Shown piece after piece: positions 5,849 to 13,185 of a DNA stretch of 13,185 nt. Within the stretch, counting starts at the first letter, position 1, and the number at the start of each line of letters is the position of its first letter. Source of the stretch: an uncultured Alphaproteobacteria bacterium (GTDB taxonomy: Bacteria; Pseudomonadota; Alphaproteobacteria; Micropepsales; Micropepsaceae). The stretch covers positions 1-13,185 of the forward strand of contig CALDFO010000296.1 of NCBI GenBank assembly GCA_937942205.1. Reading direction: 5' to 3'. Below the pieces are notes generated by a model. That model was not told where the DNA came from, searched no databases, and saw only the letters and a list, made by a program, of their open reading frames with translations. The position numbers and the translations under genes are program-made.

Positions 5849-5873
5849 AACGGCGCGGCGGCGGCTCTGTTCC
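5849..5873 (-). promoter_or_regulatory. EcfG/SigT general stress promoter for the CsbD-like gene
   Basis: On the minus strand GGAAC (5873-5869) is followed after exactly 16 bases by CGTT (5852-5849), a complete match to the alphaproteobacterial general stress promoter GGAAC-N16-CGTT. Transcription would start near 5842, giving a leader of about 70 bases. The downstream gene encodes a stress-type protein, which supports the assignment. Confidence 0.75.
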
Positions 5874-5885
5874 CGCATCGCGTTG

Positions 5886-6116
5886 CTACTCGGCGGCCAA
5901 GCCCAGTTCCGGGCGCGGCGTGCGCCGTCCCATGGTCCAGTTGTTCTGCAGGCGGACCTTGGGATTGGGCGAGCACCAGATCTCGCCGCTCTCATCCAGC
6001 GCCACGACCCAGATCAGATTGTGCTCCTGGCCATAGTCGATCACGGCGATGGCGGACCCCTTGCCCTTGCCCTCCACGGTCATGGGAATGCAGGGGTCCA
6101 GTTGGGTGAAGGTCAT
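5886..6116 (-). CDS. Small hypothetical protein (76 aa)
   Basis: A 76-residue soluble protein that reads like a compact beta-rich domain: MTFTQLDPCIPMTVEGKGKG, then AIAVIDYGQEHNLIWVVALDESGEIWCSPNP and VRLQNNWTMGRR. The pattern of a strand ending in DYG, then LIWVVALD, then GEIWC, suggests a small beta sheet. I recognise similar short unnamed proteins in alphaproteobacteria, but no function is known to me. The start at 6116 has GGAG about nine bases upstream. A weak EcfG-like promoter lies at 6149-6174. The next minus-strand gene downstream is the CsbD-like gene, which has its own promoter. Confidence 0.75.
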   Translation of the reverse strand: MTFTQLDPCIPMTVEGKGKGSAIAVIDYGQEHNLIWVVALDESGEIWCSPNPKVRLQNNWTMGRRTPRPELGLAAE

Positions 6117-6148
6117 GGTCGCTCCGGGCGGCGGCAGGGCCTTCTACT

Positions 6149-6174
6149 AAGGCGCGAGGCGGCCCTAAGGTTCC
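6149..6174 (-). promoter_or_regulatory. Weak EcfG-like promoter match before the 76-aa protein gene
   Basis: On the minus strand GGAAC (6174-6170) is followed after 17 bases by CCTT (6152-6149). Compared with GGAAC-N16/17-CGTT the -10 has one mismatch, in the conserved G. It is placed about 33 bases before the start at 6116. It overlaps a CCGCCT/AGGCGG inverted repeat (6174-6187) just after the upstream gene's stop, so it could be chance. Confidence 0.25.
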
Positions 6175-6189
6175 CGCCTCCAGGCGGAA

Positions 6190-8250
6190 TTAGCGGCCTT
6201 CCAGCCGCCAGGCCAGCAGCAGCGCACCGGCGATCAGCAGCAGTGCCAGCCACTGCGGCAGCAGCTTTTCCTGTTCCAGCGCGGTGACGCGATAGGCGTT
6301 GTTGGCGCGCAGGCCGATCCAGCCCTTGCCGCCGGCGGCATCGCCCGGCGCGGTCCGGCGCACCTGCGGGGTGCCGTCCGCCAGCCAATGCACGCCGCCG
6401 CCGCTGGCCGCCGCCAGGGGCGACAGCACGCTGTCCGTCGCGCGCATATCGGCGACCTCGCGCGGATTCAACGGCCCGGCCGCCGTGACGGTGGAGAGGA
6501 TGCCGTCGGTGGCGCGGTAAAGACCCAACTCGGTCACCTTGGCGCTGGCGCGCCAGATACCGGGTTCGGCGCGGGTCAGCGGCAGGGTCACCGTCTTGCC
6601 GTCCGGCGGGGTCAGTTTCACCGGCGGCGTGGCGGGGGCCATGGTGCGGCGGGTGAGGCGGATTTCGTCGCCGACGATATCGGCGGTCAGCGCCTCGGCT
6701 TCCAGTTCCGGCTCCTTCATCAGCCAGTGCGCCAGCCGCCGCAGCAGTTCGGCCTGCGGCCCGCCGCCCTCGAAGCCGCGCGCCCACAGCCAGGTCTGAT
6801 CGCTCATCAGTTCGGCGACCCGGCCCTTGCCCACCTGGTCCAGCACCAGCAGGGGGCGGCCCGCATCGCCCGCCATCACCGTCTGGCCCGCCAGCTTGTT
6901 GGCGCCGATGATGCGGAACCAGCGGCCCCATGTGGGCGCGGCATTGTCCTGTCCTTGTCCGGGCAGTTCGCGCGTCACCGGATGGGCCTTGCCTTCGGGC
7001 GTCACGCGCGGACGGAAACCGCCGGTCACCACCTGTCCGGTGGGCTGGGCGGGCAGCACCTGCGACAGCGGCGTGCGGTAGATGCTTTCGGGCCCCGCCA
7101 TTTCCGGCCCGGAGGAGATCAGCAGCGCCCCGCCATCCTGCACATAGTTGGCGATGTTCTGGAAATAGGCCAGCGGCAGGATGCCCCGCTCCTTGTAGCG
7201 GTCGAACACCACCAGATCGAAGGAGCCCAGCTTTTCCGAGAACAGCTCGCGGGTGGGGAAGGCGATCAGCGACAGTTCGGAAATCGGCGTGGCGTCCTGC
7301 TTGTCCGGCGGGCGCAGGATGGTGAAATGCACCAGGTCCACCGACGGATCGGCCTTGAGCAGGTTGCGCCACACCCGCTCGCCCGCATGGGGCTCGCCCG
7401 ACACCAGCAGCACCCGCAGCCGGTCGCGGATGCCCGACACCGTCACCACCGCATGATTGTTCTGCAACGTCAGTTCGGCGGGACCGGGCGCGGCGGCCAG
7501 TTCGATCAGATTCTCGCCTTCATGCGCCACCGGCAGGCGGATCACCGTGTCCTGGCCGACCGGCACGGTGCGGCGGCCGAACGGCTTGCCGTCGATGCGG
7601 ATCTCCAGGCTGGCGGTGCCGCCCGCCGCCGCGCCCAGATCGTCCACCCGCAGGCGGATATTGGCCCATTGGCCGACAATGGCGAAGCGCGCGGCGGTGA
7701 TGACGGTCAGCTTGCGGTCTTTCTCGTCGCGGCCGCCCGCCACCAGCACCTGCAGCGGCGCTTTCAGTTGCAGATTTTCGGGCGTGGGCGCGTCATGCAC
7801 CTGGCCGTCGGTGATCAGGATCGCGCCCGCCATGCGCCCGGGCGGCACATCGGCGATGGCCGCGTTCAACGCCGCGAAAGCCTGGGTGCCGTTGCCGTCG
7901 CCGCCGGTGGTGGTGCCGATGCTGGTCTCGCGCACGATCAGGCCCGGCTGGGCTTCCAGCTGCTTGCGGATCTGGGCCCGCGCCGCCTCCGCCTGCGCCC
8001 CGCGCGTGCCCAGCCCCATGCTCTGGGAGCGATCGGTGACGATGACGGCGACATCGGGCAAAGGCGCGCGCTGTTCGCGCACCAGCAGCGGCCCGGCCAG
8101 CGCGAACAGCAGGACGGCGAAGGCCAGGCCGCGCGCCCAGGCGCCGCGTGCCCGCCGGTAAAAAGCAAAAGCAACGATCAGCAGCGCCAGCGCCGCCAGC
8201 GCATAGAGCAGCGGCAAGGGCAGGACGGGCGCGAAGTCCAGCCGGGTCAT
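6190..8250 (-). CDS. VWA-domain membrane protein, last gene of the MoxR operon
   Basis: A 686-residue inner-membrane protein. Two membrane segments lie near the N-terminus (about 12-30 and 41-57) and one at the very C-terminus (LPQWLALLLIAGALLLAW). Directly after the second segment a von Willebrand A-type domain begins (about 66-250) with an intact metal-binding MIDAS motif: D73, S75 and S77 in VTDRSQSMG, with ILITDGQVHD later. A domain resembling the class I glutamine amidotransferase-like fold follows (about 275-480, LRVLLVSGEPHAG...YVQDGGALLISSGPE), without an evident catalytic Cys. A beta-sandwich-like region precedes the last segment. Its start overlaps the previous gene's stop (ATGA). 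It is the fourth gene of a conserved alphaproteobacterial operon thought to act in cell envelope integrity; biochemical function is unknown. No strong terminator follows; a 6-bp stem lies at 6174-6187. Confidence 0.85.
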   Translation of the reverse strand: MTRLDFAPVLPLPLLYALAALALLIVAFAFYRRARGAWARGLAFAVLLFALAGPLLVREQRAPLPDVAVIVTDRSQSMGLGTRGAQAEAARAQIRKQLEAQPGLIVRETSIGTTTGGDGNGTQAFAALNAAIADVPPGRMAGAILITDGQVHDAPTPENLQLKAPLQVLVAGGRDEKDRKLTVITAARFAIVGQWANIRLRVDDLGAAAGGTASLEIRIDGKPFGRRTVPVGQDTVIRLPVAHEGENLIELAAAPGPAELTLQNNHAVVTVSGIRDRLRVLLVSGEPHAGERVWRNLLKADPSVDLVHFTILRPPDKQDATPISELSLIAFPTRELFSEKLGSFDLVVFDRYKERGILPLAYFQNIANYVQDGGALLISSGPEMAGPESIYRTPLSQVLPAQPTGQVVTGGFRPRVTPEGKAHPVTRELPGQGQDNAAPTWGRWFRIIGANKLAGQTVMAGDAGRPLLVLDQVGKGRVAELMSDQTWLWARGFEGGGPQAELLRRLAHWLMKEPELEAEALTADIVGDEIRLTRRTMAPATPPVKLTPPDGKTVTLPLTRAEPGIWRASAKVTELGLYRATDGILSTVTAAGPLNPREVADMRATDSVLSPLAAASGGGVHWLADGTPQVRRTAPGDAAGGKGWIGLRANNAYRVTALEQEKLLPQWLALLLIAGALLLAWRLEGR

Positions 8251-10955
8251 GGCCGCCCCATGCGTTGCAGCAGCGCCGGGGCGTGGACCTGATCGGTCTT
8301 GTAATTGCCGGTCAGGGCATACATCACCACATTGATGCCGAAGCGGAAGGCCATCTCGCGCTGGATTTCGCCGCCGGGCGAGGGCGTGTTGGTGAAGCGG
8401 CCATTGGCATCCACCGCCCAGGCGGCGGCCCAGTCATTGCCGCCGATGATCACCGGCGACACGCCATCACCGCCCCGCGCGGGCGGCGCGACTTCGCCGG
8501 ACCGCGCGGCCGGCGGCAGCGCCTCCACCCAGACCTGTCCGCCGCTCCAGCGGCCGGGAAAGTCGCGCAGGATATAGAACGCCTTGGTCAGCACATGATC
8601 GCCGCGCACCGGCTCCAGCCGGGGCATGTCCAGTCCGGCGGTCAGGCGGCGCAGCGTCTGCTCGCCCGGCGAGGTGGGGCCGCGCGTGGCGCCCAGCGTC
8701 AGGTCGCGGGTGTCGAACAGGATGGTGCCGCCCTGGCGCATGTAATCGCCGACCTTGGCCAGGGCGCGGGGCGACAGCGCCTTGGCGCGCGGGTCCATCG
8801 GCCAGTAGAGCAGGGGATAGAAAGACAGATCGTCCTTTTCCAGATCCAGCCCCACCGGCTCCAGCGGCTCGTAAGAGGTACGCAGCCGCAGCGCGAAACC
8901 CAGCCCGGTCAGGCCCTGCTGGCTGGTGGTGTCCACATCGGCCAGGCCGGTCTTCACATAGGCCAGCCGTGTGTCCAGCGCCGAGGCCATCAGCGCCGCC
9001 TCATCGGCGCGGGCCTGCGGAACGGCCAACACGCCGAGGAACAGCATAAAGACCGCGCCGATCCAGCGCACACGGTTGGGGCCGAAGCCGCGCAAGGCCA
9101 GCGAGGCCAGCGCGTCCAGCAGCAGCAGCGCCATCGCGGCGGCCAGCAGCCAGGGTTCCAGGGCGCGGGCCTGTGTTCCCGCATACGCCTGCACATCGGC
9201 ATCGGCCAGTGGCGCGAGGCGGTCATCGGCCTTCATCACATTCAGCGCGCTTTCCACCTCATGGGCGCCATACAGGCCGGGCGGGTGCCGGCGGGACACG
9301 ACCGTCTTGGTGAAGTCCTGAGCGGCTATCGGCAGCGCGTCACCGGCCGGCGCGGCGGCCTGGCCGAATCCGTCCAGCACCGACACCGGCGGCAGGCTGG
9401 TCAGCCCCGCCAGGTCGCGCGCCGGGGTGCCCGCCGACAACGCCAGCAGGCGCTTGAGCATGTCCACATACAGGCCCGACAAAGGCAGCGACGACCAGCC
9501 GGGACTGGCGGTGGTGTGGAACAGCACGATCCAGCCCGCGCCGTCCGCCTTGGCGGTGATCAGGGGGGTGCCGTCCGCCAGGCTGGCCCAGGTGCGCGAC
9601 TGGAGTTCGGCCGACGGCTCGGCCAGGATCTGCCGCGTCACCGTCACTTCATTGGGAATCTCCAATCCGTTGAACGGGCTGCTGGGCCCGAAGCGTCCCA
9701 GCCGCTGCGCCGAGGACCAGGCCATGGCGCTGCCCAGATAGCGCCCGCCCGCCCGCAGCCGCACCGGCACCAGTTCGTCGCTGCCGCCGGTCATGCGCTC
9801 GCCCGCGAAGCGGATCAGCACGCCGCCCTTCTTCACGAAATCCTGCACCCGCTTGAGGTTGTCGCCGGTGATGCGGGCCACGTCGGCCAGGACCAGCACC
9901 GAGACATTCTTGTCCAGCAGCGCGCCGATGCCGCCGCGCGCGATCTCGGCATAGGGCGCCAGCGCCCGTTCCAGATAATAGACGTCCGACAGCAGCGGCT
10001 GGCCCTCGCCTTCCGTCTCCGACACGATGCCGGCGCTGCGTTGCGCCGCGCCCCGGTCCAGCAACTGCACCGCGCCCGCGCTGTCCTCGCCCGTGATGGC
10101 CAGGCGGGTGGTGGCGTTGCGGACCTCCATCGGCAGGGCGATATGGCCCTTGGCGATGGTGTCATTGCTCTTGAAGCGGATTTTGGTGGCGGCCAGCGTC
10201 TCGCCGCGCGCCCCGATCGCCGCCGCCTCGATCTCCCGCGCCGCGCCGCCCGCCGCGCGATGCGCGGTCAGGGCGAAACCGCTGGCGTCGCGCGTCACCG
10301 GCAGCAGCGCCAGCGGCAGACGCGAGGGGGCATGGATGCTGACGCCGCCGTAACGGGCGAAGGCGGCGCGCAAGGTCTTGGCGCCCGCATCCTCGATGCC
10401 GTCCGACAGCCAATAGAGCGCGGGCGCGGCGGCGAAGGTGAAGCGGCCCAGCGCCGCGGCGGCGGCGGCGCGGTCGCCGCGCCAGGACACCGGCTTCAGC
10501 TCGCGGGCGATGCGCGTCGCCTCGCCTTCATTGAGCAGGCCGGCGGGCGCGGGGCCCGCGGTGGGAATGATCGCGACGGGGCGGCCTTGCGCGCCATGCA
10601 GCAGATCGTTCAACAGCGCCTGGCGCGCATTCCAGTCCCTGGCGGCGGTCCAGCCATTGTCCACCACGATCACCAGCGGGCCGGGCGCGGTCAGTTGCGG
10701 CGGGCGGCCCAGCAGCGGATCGGCCAGCGCCAGGAACACCAGCGCCGCCGCCGCCAAGCGCAGCAGCAGCAGCCACCAGGGCGTGGCGGCGGGCGTCTGC
10801 TCCTCGTCTTCCAGGCCGCGCAGCAGGCGCAGCGGCGGGAAGATCGTGCGGCGCGGTTGGGGCGGCGTCACCCGCAACAGCCACCACAGCACCGGCAGGG
10901 CAAGCAGCGCCGTCAGGATCAGCGGCGTTCCGAAGGTCAGCGGCAGGCCGAACAT
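8247..10955 (-). CDS. BatA N-terminal / DUF4159 membrane protein
   Basis: A 902-residue membrane protein. The N-terminus (about 1-85) is the BatA-type double transmembrane region (LPLTFGTPLILTALLALPVL, then PRRTIFPPLRLL, then a second segment near 60-79). A VWA-like domain follows at about 93-250, but its MIDAS position reads D99-N-G-W-T, so metal binding is doubtful. A glutamine amidotransferase-like region occupies the middle. Two further membrane segments lie around 598-650, ending in VPQARADE. The C-terminus (about 655-900) is DUF4159 (RLAYVKTGL, LYWPMDP, GGTILFDTRD), probably periplasmic. I chose ATG at 10955, four bases after the DUF58 stop, because MFGLPLTFG fits the family start; ATG at 10982 would add nine residues, overlap DUF58 and lack a ribosome site. 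It is coupled to both neighbours. Confidence 0.88.
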   Translation of the reverse strand: MFGLPLTFGTPLILTALLALPVLWWLLRVTPPQPRRTIFPPLRLLRGLEDEEQTPAATPWWLLLLRLAAAALVFLALADPLLGRPPQLTAPGPLVIVVDNGWTAARDWNARQALLNDLLHGAQGRPVAIIPTAGPAPAGLLNEGEATRIARELKPVSWRGDRAAAAAALGRFTFAAAPALYWLSDGIEDAGAKTLRAAFARYGGVSIHAPSRLPLALLPVTRDASGFALTAHRAAGGAAREIEAAAIGARGETLAATKIRFKSNDTIAKGHIALPMEVRNATTRLAITGEDSAGAVQLLDRGAAQRSAGIVSETEGEGQPLLSDVYYLERALAPYAEIARGGIGALLDKNVSVLVLADVARITGDNLKRVQDFVKKGGVLIRFAGERMTGGSDELVPVRLRAGGRYLGSAMAWSSAQRLGRFGPSSPFNGLEIPNEVTVTRQILAEPSAELQSRTWASLADGTPLITAKADGAGWIVLFHTTASPGWSSLPLSGLYVDMLKRLLALSAGTPARDLAGLTSLPPVSVLDGFGQAAAPAGDALPIAAQDFTKTVVSRRHPPGLYGAHEVESALNVMKADDRLAPLADADVQAYAGTQARALEPWLLAAAMALLLLDALASLALRGFGPNRVRWIGAVFMLFLGVLAVPQARADEAALMASALDTRLAYVKTGLADVDTTSQQGLTGLGFALRLRTSYEPLEPVGLDLEKDDLSFYPLLYWPMDPRAKALSPRALAKVGDYMRQGGTILFDTRDLTLGATRGPTSPGEQTLRRLTAGLDMPRLEPVRGDHVLTKAFYILRDFPGRWSGGQVWVEALPPAARSGEVAPPARGGDGVSPVIIGGNDWAAAWAVDANGRFTNTPSPGGEIQREMAFRFGINVVMYALTGNYKTDQVHAPALLQRMGRP

Positions 10956-10959
10956 ATGA

Positions 10960-11865
10960 TCAGCCGCCGCCGATGGCGCCATGCAGCGCGATCAGCGACG
11001 CCTGCGGCGCATGGTCGGTGCGGTGCATGGTGGCGGTCCAGCCCAGCCGCGCGGCCTGGGCGGCCACCGCGTCGCCATGCGCGGCGAAGCGGGCGCGATA
11101 GGCGGCGCGCACCCGCTCGGCCCGGCCGAAGATTTCCGCCGCGCCGCGCGCGCCACCCGATATTTGACCGGGCGCTTCAAAGCGCGTGCGCCCGGCATAG
11201 GGGAAGTCCTCCTCCGCCGGGTCCACGATGCGGACCAGATGGCCGATGACGCCGCGCTGCGACAGGCGGCGCATGGCGTCGAACGCGCCCTCGTCGAGGA
11301 AGTCGCTGAACCAGACCAGATGGCCGCCGCGCGCGATGGGCTGGGAGCGGTCCAGCGTGGCCAGCGGCAGGGCGTCGGTGTGGGGCGCGAACAAGGCGCG
11401 GCCGATGCGGGTCAGCGCCAGGCGCGAGGCGGCGGGCGCGCCCTCCATGCCGATGAAACCCACCCGCTCGCCGCCGCGCACCAGCAGCGAGGCCAGCGCC
11501 AGCAGCAGCAGGTCGGCGCGCCGGCGCTTGGACGCAATGTCTTTCGGACCGGAACGGACATCGGAGCGGAAATCCATCCCGGGGCTGGCGTCACGCCAGA
11601 ACCAGACCGTCTGGGCCGCTTCCCATTCGCGCTCGCGCACGAAGATGTGCCGCGAGCGGGCCGACTGGCGCCAGTCTATCGCGCTGCTGGAATCGTGGCT
11701 GGCATAGCGGCGGAACTGCCAGAAGCTTTCGCCCATTCCGGCGCGGCGGCGGCCATGCACCCCCAGGCTGACGCTGGCGGCCAGATGATCGGCGCGCACC
11801 ATCAGCGGCGGCAGCCCGGCGGACAGGCCATCGGCTTCATGCTGAAGCGCGGAAAACTGGGTCAA
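10960..11865 (-). CDS. DUF58 domain protein
   Basis: A 301-residue protein of the DUF58 family, the usual partner of MoxR ATPases. The signature GRRRAGMGESFWQFRRY at 38-54 is followed by IDWRQSARS (63-71) and FVREREWEAAQTVW (75-88). The VWA-like core then begins at WFWRDASPGMDF; the MIDAS serines would be D92-S94-G96, so the third residue is Gly where many relatives have Ser. No membrane segment is evident, so it probably sits at the cytoplasmic face with the membrane proteins of the operon. It appears to start at TTG (11865): AGGGG lies six bases upstream and no ATG fits the family N-terminus. The MoxR gene ends 12 bases before it and the BatA-type gene starts four bases after it. Confidence 0.9.
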   Translation of the reverse strand: MTQFSALQHEADGLSAGLPPLMVRADHLAASVSLGVHGRRRAGMGESFWQFRRYASHDSSSAIDWRQSARSRHIFVREREWEAAQTVWFWRDASPGMDFRSDVRSGPKDIASKRRRADLLLLALASLLVRGGERVGFIGMEGAPAASRLALTRIGRALFAPHTDALPLATLDRSQPIARGGHLVWFSDFLDEGAFDAMRRLSQRGVIGHLVRIVDPAEEDFPYAGRTRFEAPGQISGGARGAAEIFGRAERVRAAYRARFAAHGDAVAAQAARLGWTATMHRTDHAPQASLIALHGAIGGG

Positions 11866-11877
11866 AACGCGCCCCTG

Positions 11878-12891
11878 TCAGAAAAGGCTTTCGCAAAGCC
11901 GGGCGATCACGCCGGCCGTGGTGGCGCCTTCGGCGCGGGCGGCGAAATTCAGCGCCATGCGGTGCCGCAGCACCGGCCCGGCCAGCGCCATCACATCATC
12001 GGTGGAGGGCGCGAAACGCCCGTCCAGCAGGGCGCGGGCGCGCACCGCCAGCATCAGGGCCTGGCTGGCGCGGGGGCCGGGGCCCCAGGCGATCATGCCT
12101 TTCACGCCGCTGTCATGATCGCTGTCATGGTTGCTGTCCGGGCGCGCGGCGCGCACCAGGGACAGGATGGCGTCCACCACCTGCTCGCCCACCGGAAGGC
12201 GGCGCACCAGGGCCTGCGCCTCCAACAGGTCGTCGGGGGTGCAGACGGCGGCGGCGTGCTTTTCCTCGCCGATGGTGGTGGCCAGCAGCATCCGCCGCTC
12301 GGCTTCCAGGCCGGGATAGCCGACATCGATCTGCAACAGGAAGCGGTCGAGCTGCGCCTCGGGCAGGGGATAGGTGCCTTCCTGCTCCAGCGGATTCTGC
12401 GTCGCCAGCACATGGAACAGGCGCGGCAGGTCGTGGCGCACCCCCGCCACCGTCACATGCCGCTCGGCCATCGCCTGCAGCAGCGCCGACTGGGTGCGCG
12501 GAGAGGCGCGGTTGATCTCGTCGGCCATCAGAAGCTGGGTGAAGACCGGGCCGCGGATGAAGCGGAAGGTGCGCTCGCCGCTGGCGCTTTCCTCCATCAC
12601 TTCCGAGCCGGTGATGTCGGCGGGCATCAGGTCGGGCGTGAACTGCACGCGGCTGGTGTCCACCCCCAGCACCGTGCCCAGCGTGTCCACCAGCTTGGTC
12701 TTGGCCAGGCCCGGCACGCCGATCAGAAGGCCGTGGCCGCCCGCCAGCAGCGTCACCAGCGTCTGCTCGATCACCTCTTCCTGGCCGAAGATCACCGCGT
12801 TCAGGCTGTCGCGCACCTTGGCGAAGGTCGCGCCGGCGGCGGACAGTTTCGCCGCGGCTTCGCGCTCGTCCAGAATGTCCAGCTTGTTCAT
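11878..12891 (-). CDS. moxR: MoxR-family AAA+ ATPase
   Basis: A 337-residue AAA+ ATPase of the MoxR branch, thought to act as a chaperone that activates or inserts cofactors into VWA-domain partners. Walker A is GVPGLAKT (58-65) and Walker B is LLMADEINR (120-128, with D124 and E125). Sensor 1 is in ATQNP (N166), the arginine finger in LDRF (R183) and sensor 2 in GPRASQ (R274); all are intact. ATG at 12891 gives the usual MoxR N-terminus (MNKLDILDEREAAAK); the frame runs further upstream to 12972, but that extension (MRGCARCAP...) does not look like the family. Residues 252-261 are an acidic His/Ser repeat (DSNHDSDHDS) encoded by a 12-bp tandem repeat. It is first in a four-gene operon and divergent from a NUDIX gene across 122 bases with no clear promoter. 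Confidence 0.93.
   Translation of the reverse strand: MNKLDILDEREAAAKLSAAGATFAKVRDSLNAVIFGQEEVIEQTLVTLLAGGHGLLIGVPGLAKTKLVDTLGTVLGVDTSRVQFTPDLMPADITGSEVMEESASGERTFRFIRGPVFTQLLMADEINRASPRTQSALLQAMAERHVTVAGVRHDLPRLFHVLATQNPLEQEGTYPLPEAQLDRFLLQIDVGYPGLEAERRMLLATTIGEEKHAAAVCTPDDLLEAQALVRRLPVGEQVVDAILSLVRAARPDSNHDSDHDSGVKGMIAWGPGPRASQALMLAVRARALLDGRFAPSTDDVMALAGPVLRHRMALNFAARAEGATTAGVIARLCESLF
12109..12138 (-). repeat. 12-bp tandem repeat inside moxR
   Basis: On the plus strand GCTGTCATG begins at 12109 and again at 12121, and GCTGTC a third time at 12133, giving 2.5 units of 12 bases. It encodes the repeated peptide DS(N/D)HDS in frame between the ATPase core and the sensor 2 region, a site where family members vary in length. 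Confidence 0.65.
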
Positions 12892-13013
12892 GCGGGGCCT
12901 GAGATGGGTGTCTGCGCTTGCCGGGGTCCGGGTTATGTTGCACCGTGGGGCGCAGCGCGCGCAACCCCGCAAATGTCCTTAATATCTCAACGAAAACCCG
13001 CGATTGTGGCGTC

Positions 13014-13185
13014 ATGACGGCAGGTGGCGCAAATCCCTTCCAGCCGGAGCTGATGGAACAGTTGCGCGCGCGCCTGCACGCCGCGCCACCCGATGTCACA
13101 GACCATGACGATTACGACCTGACGCCCGATCTGCGCCCTGCGCAGTTCGGCGCGCGCAAGGCGGCGGTGCTGCTGCCGCTGATCC
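13014..13185 (+). CDS. NUDIX hydrolase, CoA pyrophosphatase-like (N-terminal part, continues past window)
   Basis: The first 57 codons of a plus-strand gene cut by the window end. The N-terminal region (PELMEQLRARL, then a short acidic stretch, then DLTPDLRP and ARKAAVLLPLI) resembles the start of NudL/CoaSe-type NUDIX proteins, where RxAAVLxPL is the first beta strand before the Nudix box. These hydrolyse CoA and related compounds. The catalytic Nudix box is not within the window, so the assignment rests on this N-terminal pattern. The Shine-Dalgarno is weak. A -10-like TAATAT lies at 12980-12985 with no -35 at the correct distance. The gene is divergent from the MoxR operon. Confidence 0.6.
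   Translation, partial: MTAGGANPFQPELMEQLRARLHAAPPDVTDHDDYDLTPDLRPAQFGARKAAVLLPLI

Noticed and set aside
5772..5849. N-terminal extension of the CsbD-like gene from a TTG
   Set aside because: It only translates the 12-bp repeats and has no ribosome site, while the internal ATG has AGGAG at the correct distance and the upstream region contains the promoter.
10956..10982. Earlier ATG for the BatA/DUF4159 gene overlapping DUF58
   Set aside because: It has no Shine-Dalgarno and the extra nine residues are not like the family N-terminus, which starts at the later ATG.
8148..11249. Very long plus-strand open frame (over 1000 codons) antisense to the MoxR operon
   Set aside because: Its composition (runs of Arg, Gln, His, Gly) is typical of the reverse of GC-rich genes, and the minus-strand frames there have clear DUF4159, DUF58 and VWA motifs.
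12892..12972. Upstream extension of moxR
   Set aside because: The extra 27 residues are Cys/Arg-rich and unlike MoxR; the usual start begins at 12891.
12899..13013. GC-rich imperfect palindrome and TAATAT between moxR and the NUDIX gene as a divergent promoter
   Set aside because: The dyad has several mismatches and no -35 lies at the proper distance, so a defined promoter cannot be supported.
10981..13017. Long plus-strand open frame opposite DUF58 and moxR
   Set aside because: Same antisense artefact; the minus strand encodes intact Walker and DUF58 motifs.

Overview
The window is GC-rich DNA with strongly GC-biased third codon positions. Its gene content points to an alphaproteobacterium, probably of the Caulobacterales/Rhizomicrobium type, though this is inferred from family resemblance and not from a marker gene. 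Evidence includes the MoxR–DUF58–DUF4159–VWA operon in its alphaproteobacterial form, a lone motA, a CheY-like protein with an arginine-rich tail of the kind known from Caulobacter, and two matches to the general-stress (EcfG/SigT) promoter GGAAC-N16-CGTT. No rRNA, tRNA, CRISPR array or insertion sequence was seen.

Layout: (1) 1-494, the 3' end of a threonine ammonia-lyase gene with an ACT domain. (2) 561-1160, a general-stress-type flavin-binding PPOX protein with its own putative EcfG promoter and a strong terminator hairpin. (3) 1188-1406, a small unrecognised, probably membrane protein that converges on motA. (4) 1408-3391, minus strand: a motility cluster transcribed as CheY-like regulator, then a translationally coupled helical protein, then motA. 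(5) 3503-5516, plus strand: a NUDIX hydrolase, a GNAT acetyltransferase and a Tat-exported dienelactone-hydrolase-family protein, ending in a perfect 12-bp stem terminator. (6) 5577-6116, minus strand: a CsbD-like stress protein with a near-perfect EcfG promoter and a leader built of 12-bp repeats, plus a small conserved-looking protein. (7) 6190-12891, minus strand: a tightly packed four-gene operon (MoxR AAA+ ATPase, DUF58 protein, BatA/DUF4159 membrane protein, VWA membrane protein). (8) 13014-end, plus strand: the start of a CoA-pyrophosphatase-like NUDIX gene, divergent from moxR.

How the genes fit together: the MoxR operon has overlaps or very short gaps throughout and probably encodes one membrane-associated chaperone/metal-dependent complex acting at the cell envelope. 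The motility cluster suggests a c-di-GMP- or phosphorylation-responsive CheY-like protein tuning the flagellar motor. The PPOX and CsbD-like genes, and perhaps the small gene at 5886-6116, look like members of the general stress regulon.

The most interesting signals are the arginine-rich CheY-like protein coupled to a possible degenerate HPt protein, the stress promoters with unusual leader structures (an inverted repeat next to the PPOX start and a 12-bp tandem repeat before the CsbD-like gene), and the uneven conservation of metal-binding MIDAS residues across the three VWA-type proteins of the MoxR operon.
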